Assembly (NCBI GenBank): GCA_040403495.1
Contig: JBBAKM010000006.1
Coordinates: 44,102 to 108,101, forward strand
Direction: 5' to 3'
Length of the DNA: 64,000 bases
From: JABMMZ01 sp040403495
GTDB lineage: Bacteria; Bacteroidota; Bacteroidia; NS11-12g; UBA955
Shown here: positions 52,498-61,974 of the stretch, one piece after another
Layout of the letters: every line of letters begins with the position of its first letter
Position numbering within the stretch: position 1 is the stretch's first letter
Translations under genes and position numbers: made by a program
Notes under the pieces: generated by a model
The model's database searches: none
The model's input: only the letters and a program-made list of their open reading frames with translations
Told to the model about the DNA's origin: nothing

Positions 52498-53517
52498 ATG
52501 AAATTTAACTTAACTTTGTTTTTGATTTTAATCTGTGGTTCACTAACGGCTCAAGTTGGAGGCAAAGGAACATATTCTTTTTTAAATGTTCCCGTTTCTG
52601 CCAGAACTTTAGCTTTAGGCAGTAATTTTCTCTCTTCTGATTATAATAATGACCCAAGTTTGGCTTGGAATAATCCATCGATACTAAACCCTAAAATGCA
52701 TCAGCAAGTTTCTGTTTCTTATCACAACTATGTAGCAGATATTAACTCTGGATTTTTTACTTACGCTAGACATTTCAAAAACAAAGGCACCTTTAGTTTA
52801 GGTGTCAATTATTTGAGTATGGGCAAATTTGATGGTTACGACCCAGCAGGTATCTCAACAGGCACTTTTACTGCAAACGACCAATGTTTCTATTTGGCTT
52901 ATGGCAATCAACATAAAAAATGGAGTTATGGAGCCTCTTTAAAATACATCTATTCCATTTATGAAAGCTTTGTAAGTAGTGGAGTTTCTACCGACCTCTC
53001 TGGAAGTTATAGGGATACATTAAAAAATCTATCCGTTACTTTATTCGCAAGAAATTTGGGCTATCAAGTTATTCCATACAGCAATACAGACCGAGATTTA
53101 TTGAAATCAGAATTGGCAATCTCTATTTCCAAAAAACTAGAACATTTGCCCTTTACCTATCACATTATTTTGCATAATTTACAATCCCCTGACTTTAGAT
53201 ATAATATTGAAAACACAGGTGTTAAAAATGAATTTGGCGAAAACAAAGTGCAAACCATGACAATGGGTGACAATATTTTAAGACATTTTATTTTAGGTGG
53301 GGAACTTAATTTTTCCAAACACTTTGTATTCCGCTTTGGTTACGACCACATGAAAAGAAGAGAATTAACCCAAGAACAAAGGAAAGGCACAAGCGGATTC
53401 GGTTGGGGATTAGGAATTAAAATTAAGAAGTTCCACTTTTCTTATGGTAGCTCAACATTCTTCCCCGGAATTAATGCCAATCAATTTAGCTTAATGACCA
53501 ATTTGTCTGAATTTTAA
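52498..53517 (+). CDS. porQ: Type IX secretion system protein PorQ
   Basis: 339 residues from ATG 52498. The signal peptide MKFNLTLFLILICGSLTAQ begins here; an in-frame ATG at 52441 adds 19 polar residues before it. Mature N-terminus VGGKGTYSFLNVPVSARTLALG and NDPSLAWNNPSILNPKMHQQVSVSY are hallmarks of PorQ, an outer-membrane barrel of the FadL/PorV group. It acts in the attachment complex that processes and anchors proteins with C-terminal sorting domains, such as the DUF1501 protein in this window. It lies between DUF4249 and an L,D-transpeptidase. Confidence 0.9.
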   Translation: MKFNLTLFLILICGSLTAQVGGKGTYSFLNVPVSARTLALGSNFLSSDYNNDPSLAWNNPSILNPKMHQQVSVSYHNYVADINSGFFTYARHFKNKGTFSLGVNYLSMGKFDGYDPAGISTGTFTANDQCFYLAYGNQHKKWSYGASLKYIYSIYESFVSSGVSTDLSGSYRDTLKNLSVTLFARNLGYQVIPYSNTDRDLLKSELAISISKKLEHLPFTYHIILHNLQSPDFRYNIENTGVKNEFGENKVQTMTMGDNILRHFILGGELNFSKHFVFRFGYDHMKRRELTQEQRKGTSGFGWGLGIKIKKFHFSYGSSTFFPGINANQFSLMTNLSEF

Positions 53518-53525
53518 GCTATGAA

Positions 53526-55289
53526 ATGGTAAAATCAAAATTCATATTAGCCTTCATTTTATTCATTTTTATAGCTGATGCGTGCAAAAGACCAAGTAAA
53601 TTAGACAATGTTGTAGAAGATTTTGATGTTGATGAACTAAGGTCTAAAATAGAACTTGAACTAAATACAATTCCTACCCAATTCAAATTTAAAGATACAT
53701 TAATTGACTTTTATAGTCAAAATGAGTATTATCCATTGTGGTTAGAAAAAATCAATGATTCTTTGTTTAGAGATACTTTAAATAAAATTGCTGAAGATTT
53801 GATTTATGATGGCTTATTGAAAAAACATTACCATTTTCAAGAAGCACTTAAACTAATTGACAGTTTTCAATCTAAGAAAACACCCTACGAAACTTTAGCC
53901 AAAATAGAAATTGCCATCAGCTCTTCTCTTATACAACTATGGCACGACAAAGTATTAGGAAGAACAAATCCTCAATTAATCTTTGGCAACAAGTACACAC
54001 TTCCCTACCCCAATCATCCTACGTTTAATTTAATGAGTGCTTTGGATACTTTTAATGGGTTGAATACAGTGTTAAACTATGTCCCAAATGATTACAATTA
54101 TATCAACTTAAAAAATTTAATTAAAACCCAGTTTGCAAATATTTCTGGGGTTGAAACGCGAATAAACCCGAATGGTATAGGTAAAATTTCTTTGGGCGAC
54201 TCTTCCCCAATTATACCCTCCTTATTTAAAAGATTAAAAGAGTTGGAGTTCCTTTCAGATACCCTTCTACAAGGGAATGACAGTTTAAAATACACTCTAA
54301 CACTCAAAAATGCAGTGGTTGAATTTCAAAAACACATCAACATTAGTGATGACGGCGTAATAGGATTAACAACCATTAAAGCACTCAACTTTTCAAGAAA
54401 TGAGAAACTTGATGAAATAAGGGCCAATTTAGAACGAATAAGGTGGATAGGTCAAAAGCCAAAACCTCCATATATTGAAATTAATTTGCCTGAGTTTATG
54501 TTGTATATGCAAGACACTGCTGAGTTAAACGGCATGAAAATCTGCATTGGAAAAGGGAAAGAGAAAAATTACGAACAAAAAAAGATGGCATTTGAATTAA
54601 GCGGTCGCTATATGGATAAGCCGCTCAATCATGAAACACCACAGATATATTCAAATGTAGAATGGGTTATATTAAATCCAACTTGGACAGTTCCTTCAAG
54701 TATTGTAGGGCGCGAAATGTATAATCAAATCATTAGAGACCCCGGATATTTGGTTCGCAACAACTACCAAGTTTATTCCAATGATAAATTAATAGACCCC
54801 TATTCAATCAATTGGCGCAAATATAAACCTGGGAATATTCCTTTTAAAATTAGACAAAGCGCAGGTGATGACAATGCATTAGGTAAAATTAAGTTTACTT
54901 TCAAAAATAATTTCAGTATTTACATGCACGACACCCCACTCAAAAGTAAGTTTAATCAGAATAACAGGGCTGTGAGTCACGGATGTGTAAGGTTAGAAAA
55001 ACCAACTGAATTGGCAGAGTTTTTACTAAAATACAACAAGAAAAACACAAGTGATGATTTTTTAATCATGATAGGACAATCGCCCAAAGACAGTTTGAGA
55101 GCAATAGCTTGGGAGAAAGACAGTTTAAAAAATGATAAAATCATCAAAAAAACACATTCAATAAGGGTTGAAAACAGACCAATTGTATGGTTCAATTACC
55201 GAACCATCATTTTTGAAAATGGCAAGGCTAGATATTTATTTGATTTATACGATAAAAATAGACTGGTTGTTGATGAAATGAATAAATAA
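53526..55289 (+). CDS. L,D-transpeptidase (YcbB/LdtD-like) lipoprotein
   Basis: 587 residues. A signal ends in ADAC (C20), a lipobox. The N-terminal scaffold is like YcbB (YPLWLEKINDSLFRDTLNKIA), followed by a peptidoglycan-binding domain (VVEFQKHINISDDGVIGLTTI) and the YkuD catalytic domain with PTWTVPSSIVGREM, YMHDTPLKSKFNQNNR and SHGCVRLEKP, active cysteine C487. It forms 3-3 cross-links or attaches proteins to peptidoglycan. It follows porQ by 8 bp. Confidence 0.92.
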   Translation: MVKSKFILAFILFIFIADACKRPSKLDNVVEDFDVDELRSKIELELNTIPTQFKFKDTLIDFYSQNEYYPLWLEKINDSLFRDTLNKIAEDLIYDGLLKKHYHFQEALKLIDSFQSKKTPYETLAKIEIAISSSLIQLWHDKVLGRTNPQLIFGNKYTLPYPNHPTFNLMSALDTFNGLNTVLNYVPNDYNYINLKNLIKTQFANISGVETRINPNGIGKISLGDSSPIIPSLFKRLKELEFLSDTLLQGNDSLKYTLTLKNAVVEFQKHINISDDGVIGLTTIKALNFSRNEKLDEIRANLERIRWIGQKPKPPYIEINLPEFMLYMQDTAELNGMKICIGKGKEKNYEQKKMAFELSGRYMDKPLNHETPQIYSNVEWVILNPTWTVPSSIVGREMYNQIIRDPGYLVRNNYQVYSNDKLIDPYSINWRKYKPGNIPFKIRQSAGDDNALGKIKFTFKNNFSIYMHDTPLKSKFNQNNRAVSHGCVRLEKPTELAEFLLKYNKKNTSDDFLIMIGQSPKDSLRAIAWEKDSLKNDKIIKKTHSIRVENRPIVWFNYRTIIFENGKARYLFDLYDKNRLVVDEMNK

Positions 55290-55446
55290 AAAAGGTGTTA
55301 TAGCTAATTATTCATAATTACAACCCGCATTTAACCATTGAATGAATGTATATATTAATACAGGTTCAAATTTAAAAAACTCACTGTCAGCAGATTAATT
55401 TAAAAAATTTTAATAATTGTGATAAAGCGATTATTATTGTAGCCAT

Positions 55447-57213
55447 ATGTCAAACAAAGAATCTTGGGGCTCGCGTGTTGGATTAATCCTTGCAATGGCA
55501 GGAAATGCGGTGGGCTTAGGTAACTTTTTACGTTTTCCTGTTCAGGCCATTCAAAATGGTGGAGGTGCATTTATTATTCCTTATTTGGTTTGTTTTTTAT
55601 TAATGGGATTGCCCTTGTTATATGTTGAATGGGCAATGGGTCGTTTTGGAGGTAAAAGTAAAAACCACTCTACTCCATTTATTCTTGACAGCATGGACAA
55701 AAAGAGAATGTGGAAATACGTTGGTGTATTTGGTATTTTCACCAATATAGCTGTTGCAGCCTATTATTGTTATTTAGAAAGTTGGACATTGAGTTATGTT
55801 TGGCACTCAGTTAAAGGAAGTTTTGTTGGAAAAGACCAATTAGAAGTTGCTCAATTTTTCGGAAACTACATTTCACTAACTACGATAGAACCAATTGTAT
55901 TTTGGATAATTTGCTTACTTTTCAACACTTGGATTTTAAGCAAAGGCCTAAGCGGTGGTGTTGAAAAAACTGCCAAGATTGGAATGCCTTTATTGATTTT
56001 ATTTGGAGTTATTTTAGCTATTAAAGGTATAACTCTTCAAGGTGGTGAGAATGGGGCAATCAATGATGGAACTGTTGGTTTAAACTACTTGTGGACTCCT
56101 GACTTTTCATCCATTTGGAATTTCAAAGTATGGTTAGCCGCTGCAGGTCAAATATTCTTCACGCTCTCTTTAGGGATGGGAAGTATTCACTGCTATGCCT
56201 CTTATATCAATGAGCGCGATGACATTGCTTTAAATTCTCAATCGGCAGGTTGGATGAATGAATTTGTTGAAGTGGTTTTGGGTAGCTCAATTTTAATTCC
56301 AATTGCAATCGGTTATTTAGGAATTGACCAAGTCGTAGAAATGACAAAAACAGGCGGATTAGGATTAGGATTCAAAACTTTGCCATACTTATTTCAACAA
56401 TGGGGACCAATATTTAGTGTGTTAGCAGGTGTTATGTGGTTTGGATTGCTGTTTTTTGCAGGTATTACTTCTTCGTTGGCAATGGGCACTCCATGGATGG
56501 CTTTTTTAGAAGATGAGTTTGGTTGGAACAGAACAAAAGCTGCTTGGTCGTTTGGTCTTGTTGTTTTTGTTTTAGGGCTTCCTACTGTTTTGTTTTTCAA
56601 CCAAGGTGTATTTGATGAATATGACTATTGGGCAGGAACCGTTTCACTTGTTGTTTTTGCATTAATAGAAATCATCTTATTTTCATGGATTTTTGGTATT
56701 GACAAAGGATGGAAAGAAATAAATTTAGGATCGGATATTAAAGTCCCTTTGGCTTATAAATTTATCATTAAATACATCACACCAGTCATTTTATCTGTCG
56801 TGTTTTTTGGTTCATTGCCTACCATTTGGAACGTAATAAATCACACTGAAGTAAAAACAGAAATTGCTTATGCAAATAATCCAAGCTCTCTATTAACTGA
56901 AATTGAGCAAATTAAACAAAGTAAACTTCAACTTGTGCCTGATTCAATTGTTAATTTTGGTCAAGAAATAATGAATAATAAAACTCTTACAAAAGACCAA
57001 AAAGCGGATATCTTTGCTGTCAGAAATAAACGCTCAACTTATGAAAAATACAGCTCAGCAGATTTCAACAAACAAGCATTCATAAACGAACAAGAAAAAA
57101 TAATGAAATTTAAAAATATCTCACGACCATTTTTAATTGTTGTTTTTGCCTTAATTACCTTTATGGTTCACCTTGCAAACAAAAAAAGAAAATTAAAAGC
57201 CTTACATTCTTAA
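55447..57213 (+). CDS. Sodium-dependent transporter, NSS (SNF) family
   Basis: 588 residues, LeuT fold. Span 1 has GLILAMAGNAVGLGNFLRFP, with the conserved sodium and substrate unwound region. FGIFTNIAVAAYYCYLESW, FFTLSLGMGSIHCYASYIN (span 6) and SSLAMGTPW are also seen. It imports amino acids with Na+. A polar insertion of about 85 residues (about 478-560) precedes the last span. Two small single-span genes follow at 18 and 6 bp, which suggests an auxiliary subunit arrangement like MetP/MetS. Confidence 0.92.
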   Translation: MSNKESWGSRVGLILAMAGNAVGLGNFLRFPVQAIQNGGGAFIIPYLVCFLLMGLPLLYVEWAMGRFGGKSKNHSTPFILDSMDKKRMWKYVGVFGIFTNIAVAAYYCYLESWTLSYVWHSVKGSFVGKDQLEVAQFFGNYISLTTIEPIVFWIICLLFNTWILSKGLSGGVEKTAKIGMPLLILFGVILAIKGITLQGGENGAINDGTVGLNYLWTPDFSSIWNFKVWLAAAGQIFFTLSLGMGSIHCYASYINERDDIALNSQSAGWMNEFVEVVLGSSILIPIAIGYLGIDQVVEMTKTGGLGLGFKTLPYLFQQWGPIFSVLAGVMWFGLLFFAGITSSLAMGTPWMAFLEDEFGWNRTKAAWSFGLVVFVLGLPTVLFFNQGVFDEYDYWAGTVSLVVFALIEIILFSWIFGIDKGWKEINLGSDIKVPLAYKFIIKYITPVILSVVFFGSLPTIWNVINHTEVKTEIAYANNPSSLLTEIEQIKQSKLQLVPDSIVNFGQEIMNNKTLTKDQKADIFAVRNKRSTYEKYSSADFNKQAFINEQEKIMKFKNISRPFLIVVFALITFMVHLANKKRKLKALHS

Positions 57214-57231
57214 TATTAATACTTAAATAAA

Positions 57232-57366
57232 ATGAATACTAGCGCATTAGCCATGATGATTATTTCCATAGGAACTGTTACCTTTATGACTATCTATTAC
57301 TTTATTAAAGTATTAAGAACTCCTGTTAAAAGCCCTGAAAAGGACAGTTACTCTGAAACCAATTAA
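57232..57366 (+). CDS. MetS-like small subunit of the NSS transporter
   Basis: 44 residues. An N-terminal span (MNTSALAMMIISIGTVTFMT) is followed by a short basic-acidic tail. In Corynebacterium the NSS methionine importer MetP needs the small MetS, and short single-span genes follow many bacterial NSS genes. Position, size and topology fit, but no sequence identity is claimed. Begins 18 bp after the transporter stop, ends 6 bp before the next small gene. A clear coding start ATG and a stop TAA bound the frame. Confidence 0.75.
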   Translation: MNTSALAMMIISIGTVTFMTIYYFIKVLRTPVKSPEKDSYSETN

Positions 57367-57372
57367 TTCAAA

Positions 57373-57528
57373 ATGAAAGATTCCTTAAATCAAGTTACCG
57401 TAGGTCAATTTAAAACCAGTTTAATTCTCTCTGAAATTATTATTACAGCAATCGTTCTGTATGGTTTCTTTTTAATCTTTAACAGGTTCAACAAAAAGAA
57501 CATTGAATTCAAGAAAAAATCAAACTAA
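57373..57528 (+). CDS. Second small single-span protein after the NSS transporter
   Basis: 51 residues. One membrane span at about 17-37 (SLILSEIIITAIVLYGFFLI) between a polar N-terminus (MKDSLNQVTVGQFKT) and a basic C-terminus (NRFNKKNIEFKKKSN). Unrecognised. It follows the MetS-like gene by 6 bp in the same direction, so it probably belongs to the same operon. Its stop overlaps the end of the convergent tamB-like gene by 4 bp. Confidence 0.65.
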   Translation: MKDSLNQVTVGQFKTSLILSEIIITAIVLYGFFLIFNRFNKKNIEFKKKSN

Positions 57529-60500
57529 TTTTTAGCTGCTTTTTTCTTTTTCTTTCTGCTTCTGAGTGAAATACTGTTAAACTCCTTGGTATAAACAACC
57601 CCAACTCCAGACGTAGTAATTGGATTGTTCAACGACGTTGTATTCACTTGGTTAAAGTTTGAACGTGTATATGCCTTTACTTTAATATTCCCTTTTTTCG
57701 TTACCTTATACTCGAAATTCAAGTTTGGTCTGTTGGTTAAGTTACTAAAACTGCCATCGAAACTTAGTCTGTCCTTGATAAATTTACTACTTAAAATAAC
57801 CCCATATTCCAATGGTAAAGTTAAAGTCCCGTTTTTATAAATGAAGTTCACATTCCAATTGGGATCTATTTTATTCAACCAATTGCTTAATTGTGCTGAA
57901 AGCAAATCACTTCCCGCAGTTGACAAAGCTTGCGAACCTGCATTAGAAATACCAACTGAATTTTCGGCAAATGTAGGAGGTAAAAATTGTTTCATAATTA
58001 ACAAACTAAAGACCTGACGACTTACTTCATCTTTGTCTGATTTTATTCTGCTAATAACGGACTGTAGGGCGACATAATCGTCTATTACCTCGTATTGTAA
58101 TTTTGGAAAGTTTAATCCGAAAGAAATTTCAGGCGTGAATAAATTCCCTTTAAGGTATAATTCACTTTCTGCTGTTACCAAATTCGTTGTATTGGAATTA
58201 CTAGGCGAGAGTGAATTATTCAATGTTAATGCTATTTGAAGAGGATTGGGATTGGCTCGTTCAGAGTGAAATGCAACGATGTCCAATTTTGCATCGAGTG
58301 GGTCACCATACCACGTAATTGTTCCGCCCGGACGAATAAAAAATGGTTTATTGTATAAATCAAATGCAGTAAATAAATATTTTCCTTGAGCTACTTTATA
58401 GGTTCCAAACATGTAAAAATCACCTGTTTTGTTCATCTCCATTCTGATGTTACCATTTCCGTTTCCAGTAATTTTATCTCCTAATGTTTCATCAAATATA
58501 ATTTCCACATTGGCATCAGTATTGGCTTCAATATCAATTATTAATGAGTTCAAAGGAAAATCATCTTTCTTTCTTTCAAAACGTTTTTTGGGTGTTTTAA
58601 AATGGACATAGTTGGGCAAATCTGAAGCATCGCCTTCATTGATTGGTAAATAAAAAGCAGTATTAGGCATTGTTTTACCACTTATTTTAATGTCCAACTG
58701 ATTAAATGGTCCTGTTAATGAAGTATTTCCCGACAAAAAACCCTTTCCATAAAACAATGAATTATCTGCAGATGTGGTATTCAAAACCTGAAAATTGTCG
58801 AGGTCTTTTAAAAATAAATTCAACTTAAAGTCTGACAAATGTTGATGGGTTATTGAACCATTCACCTTGCCTTGACCTCCCTTAGGATCGTTTATTGGAA
58901 ATTCTGGTATGAGAAAACGATTGTCCTCAACCAATATCTCTGCATTAAAAGCAATAGGGACATTCAAATAGTCAACAAGTACTTGCGCATTATTTAAAAT
59001 TACTTTTCCATTCAATTGTGGCTCTGAGAATTTTCCCGAAATCAACAAACTGTCTTTAATCATTAATGTACCTTTAAATTGACTCAAAATACCTTTCATA
59101 AAGGGTTCAAAAACTTTTAAATTGGTTTCTGGCAAATGTGCATTGAGCTTTAAATTGTTTTTATCACTAAAATAATCTACATCCCCCTCAATCCTCAAAT
59201 CGTTAAGCAAACCCTCTTTTACTTTTATTTGTAAATGTTGTGGTTCACGCAATCCCCTGTTTTCTGTTAATACTAATAAATTCCCAAAAGTATCATTGGC
59301 GTATGAGAAATTATTTATTGTTAAATCGGAATAATAAATCGGTAATTTCTCTTTTTTCTGATAAGTAATAAATCCGTTGGTAACACCTCCAAACTTCTCA
59401 ATATCAGGGTCTTTAACAAAATTGTTAATAATATCTAAATTAAAATTCTCAAGTGATAAATTCATTGCATTGAAACTTTTTTCACCGTAAGAACCACGCA
59501 TTTCCAATGCTTCATCTAAACTTGTAATTTTTAATTTTTGAAGATAAAAACCCGATTGTACAAAATAAGCCTGACTTGTTTCATGTAACGACCATAGTTT
59601 TTTATTAATCTTTAAATCTGATTTTATAAGAGAAAGTTGAATAGAATCTTTATAAAAATTAAAAAATCCATTCGAATTTAAATCAATTTTCCAAGTGGTG
59701 TCTTTTGCTGAAATATCAAAATCAATTATGTTGTCATATATATTCGATACCAATTGAATATCTTTGATAGCAACAATATTTTCATTTAAAACACCTTTAC
59801 AATCTACTTTAACATTCAATTTTTCATTTTCGTTTTTAAGTGCATTCAATGAAATTTGATTGAGTTTAATATCCTTATAGAAAACCTCCCTGTTTTGAGT
59901 CACCAACTTTATTTCATTCTTTCTGGAATGGTAATACCCCGAAATATTGAAAGGCTGCATACTGAAATCAGGCCAATACAAAGCAGTAATTTGATTAGGC
60001 TTTTTTATATCGAATGAAAAATCAATATCCTCATTTGGTGACTTTTGTTGTGGAGATTTTATATAGGCGGGTAATAGCAAGTGAGCAAACTCCATTAATG
60101 AAATATCTAATTCCGAAAGTTTATAATCTCCCACAATATGCAAATCAAACAAATCGGAGAGGCAATGTATTTCTCGTTTTCCTAAAATCTCATCCGATGT
60201 TAGTAACAATTCCGGAATGTCAACTTGCACGTTATTTCTAGAAATACTTAAATTTTGGGCTACAATTTTTCCTTGTGCATTGTCGATATTTCGACCAGTG
60301 AAGTCAAAATCAAAATCTCCTTTTATAATTTGATTAACGGAATCTAACCCTATAGAAGCTAAATTAAAATGATTGATTTGCGCTTTAAAGTCTGCTTTCG
60401 GAATATTATTCACCGTTTGGAACAAACCATCAAAAACCATGTCTAAATCAGGGTCTTTTACCACAATAGTTCCACTGAAAAAGTCTTTCTTTAAATGTCC

Positions 60501-61934
60501 TTTTGATTCTATGTCAGAAAAAGTGTGACCTTGGTAAACCAATTCATCTATTTTACCATCTAAATTTAAATCAAAAGACTCTGCAGACAAGCCCGTGCCG
60601 TTTAATGCCAATTTAAAACTAATATCATCAACAGGTGCAAAGCTTATAAAAGATTTCAACTTAAAATGATTGCTGTTCAATTGTCCTGAGTAAACGCCTT
60701 TGTCTAATCCATCTTTGAACTTAATATTGATATCCGCATCAAAGTCGCCTAACTCTGTTTTGATTTTTCCGTATGCAATAAAATCATTGTAAAATCCCGA
60801 GAAATTGCCGTTGTAAACGATAGGACCTAATGTTTTAAAATTATCAGGAACATTATTCAAACTGATTTTTTGCAAATCAGAATAATTAGTCTCCAACTCT
60901 TGAATGTCAAAATCTAAAATCGTATTGTCAAAATCAGGTAATCCATACAAGGACCAATCCCCCTTGAATTTAGTTGATTCAAAAATTCGCAATTGTGTGT
61001 TTTTGCCTTTGAGTTGTCTCAGGGTTCCTGAACCTTCCCCACTTATTTCAATAAGAGTGTTATAACTTTTTATGTTATTGCTAAAATAACTCAAATCACT
61101 TGTGTGTATTTTGGCATCCTTCAAACTGCCATACATGGTTACTTCATCGTTAAAGTTGTTATAACTTTTCCAACTCTCGGTTTTCATGATGAAAGAGTTT
61201 CCAATGGTACTTTTTTCGGTTTCCAAAAGCAAATCTTCAAGTTCAATTCCCTTCCAATGAATTTTTGTCTTAGCTGAAATGTTCAACACCTCAAAACCAC
61301 ACTTCTCTTTGGTTGACAAATACTTAGTTTGGAAATTCAATGAATCATCTATCAAGTAAAACTGATTAAGTTCGGCATTAATCTCTCTAAAACTAAAATC
61401 ATTATAATTGAAATCTAAAAAATCAGGTTTAGGTAAATTCCTATCAAAATAATCAAACCTAGTATTTTCAATTTCAACTTTTTTACTATAAAAAGTCCAT
61501 ATTATTCGAGGCTTATTAGGGTCACTTGGTGAGTCAAAATAATCAAGGAAGAATTCATAATTCAAATCTTTTTCCCCTTTGTGTTGACCAAATAAAATTT
61601 TTGCCCCAGTCATTCCCAAATAATTCAACTTAACAATGTGCTTGTTTTCATCGTAAGAATGATAATCAACTTTTAATTTTCTGAAATAAAACAAAGTATC
61701 GTGGTGTTGGTCCTCAACATAAACATCTTCCAAAACAGCGGTTTTAAAAAAGTCAATATCTACTCCACCTATTGATATTTTAGCCCCAATTTCATCGGAC
61801 ATGTAAGTACAAATTTTTTGGGTAATCCATGTTTGAACGGGCGAACTTCGAAACACAATGTACATCAACCCTACAAAAAAGAGTAAGGTCAATATAAAAA
61901 AACGCGCTATTTTCGATATTTTTGCGAGCAACAT
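57525..61934 (-). CDS. tamB: TamB-type translocation/assembly module protein
   Basis: 1469 residues from ATG 61934; a TTG at 61949 adds five. An N-terminal anchor span (IARFFILTLLFFVGLMYIVF) is followed by a very long beta-rich repeat region of the AsmA/TamB lipid-transfer groove type, and a C-terminal DUF490 domain (about 1120-1440), e.g. AQGKYLFTAFDLYNKPFFIRPGGTITWYGDPLDAKLDI (cited in part: IRPGGTITWYGDPLDA). Such proteins bridge the periplasm and move phospholipid or assist barrel assembly. The C-terminus ends in a Lys-rich tail (RKKKKKAAKN). It is divergent from tsaD, a common Bacteroidota arrangement. Confidence 0.88.
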   Translation of the reverse strand: MLLAKISKIARFFILTLLFFVGLMYIVFRSSPVQTWITQKICTYMSDEIGAKISIGGVDIDFFKTAVLEDVYVEDQHHDTLFYFRKLKVDYHSYDENKHIVKLNYLGMTGAKILFGQHKGEKDLNYEFFLDYFDSPSDPNKPRIIWTFYSKKVEIENTRFDYFDRNLPKPDFLDFNYNDFSFREINAELNQFYLIDDSLNFQTKYLSTKEKCGFEVLNISAKTKIHWKGIELEDLLLETEKSTIGNSFIMKTESWKSYNNFNDEVTMYGSLKDAKIHTSDLSYFSNNIKSYNTLIEISGEGSGTLRQLKGKNTQLRIFESTKFKGDWSLYGLPDFDNTILDFDIQELETNYSDLQKISLNNVPDNFKTLGPIVYNGNFSGFYNDFIAYGKIKTELGDFDADINIKFKDGLDKGVYSGQLNSNHFKLKSFISFAPVDDISFKLALNGTGLSAESFDLNLDGKIDELVYQGHTFSDIESKGHLKKDFFSGTIVVKDPDLDMVFDGLFQTVNNIPKADFKAQINHFNLASIGLDSVNQIIKGDFDFDFTGRNIDNAQGKIVAQNLSISRNNVQVDIPELLLTSDEILGKREIHCLSDLFDLHIVGDYKLSELDISLMEFAHLLLPAYIKSPQQKSPNEDIDFSFDIKKPNQITALYWPDFSMQPFNISGYYHSRKNEIKLVTQNREVFYKDIKLNQISLNALKNENEKLNVKVDCKGVLNENIVAIKDIQLVSNIYDNIIDFDISAKDTTWKIDLNSNGFFNFYKDSIQLSLIKSDLKINKKLWSLHETSQAYFVQSGFYLQKLKITSLDEALEMRGSYGEKSFNAMNLSLENFNLDIINNFVKDPDIEKFGGVTNGFITYQKKEKLPIYYSDLTINNFSYANDTFGNLLVLTENRGLREPQHLQIKVKEGLLNDLRIEGDVDYFSDKNNLKLNAHLPETNLKVFEPFMKGILSQFKGTLMIKDSLLISGKFSEPQLNGKVILNNAQVLVDYLNVPIAFNAEILVEDNRFLIPEFPINDPKGGQGKVNGSITHQHLSDFKLNLFLKDLDNFQVLNTTSADNSLFYGKGFLSGNTSLTGPFNQLDIKISGKTMPNTAFYLPINEGDASDLPNYVHFKTPKKRFERKKDDFPLNSLIIDIEANTDANVEIIFDETLGDKITGNGNGNIRMEMNKTGDFYMFGTYKVAQGKYLFTAFDLYNKPFFIRPGGTITWYGDPLDAKLDIVAFHSERANPNPLQIALTLNNSLSPSNSNTTNLVTAESELYLKGNLFTPEISFGLNFPKLQYEVIDDYVALQSVISRIKSDKDEVSRQVFSLLIMKQFLPPTFAENSVGISNAGSQALSTAGSDLLSAQLSNWLNKIDPNWNVNFIYKNGTLTLPLEYGVILSSKFIKDRLSFDGSFSNLTNRPNLNFEYKVTKKGNIKVKAYTRSNFNQVNTTSLNNPITTSGVGVVYTKEFNSISLRSRKKKKKAAKN
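61917..61924 (+). promoter_or_regulatory. Promoter -7 element for tsaD
   Basis: TATTTTTG matches TAnnTTTG exactly, 51 bp before the tsaD ATG at 61975. It lies inside the first codons of the divergent tamB gene. Confidence 0.4.
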
Positions 61935-61936
61935 TG

Positions 61937-61944
61937 CAAAGTTA
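61937..61944 (-). promoter_or_regulatory. Possible promoter -7 element for tamB
   Basis: Minus strand TAACTTTG, exact TAnnTTTG, ending 3 bp before the ATG at 61934. If used, the transcript would be essentially leaderless or start inside the gene, so it may be fortuitous. Confidence 0.3.
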
Positions 61945-61974
61945 AGCAACTATTCGCAATGTCTAATTAACAAA

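Noticed and set aside
61858..61974. N-terminal extension of tsaD by 39 residues
   Set aside because: It overlaps the divergent tamB start, contains the predicted promoter and lacks conserved sequence; the conserved start is at 61975.
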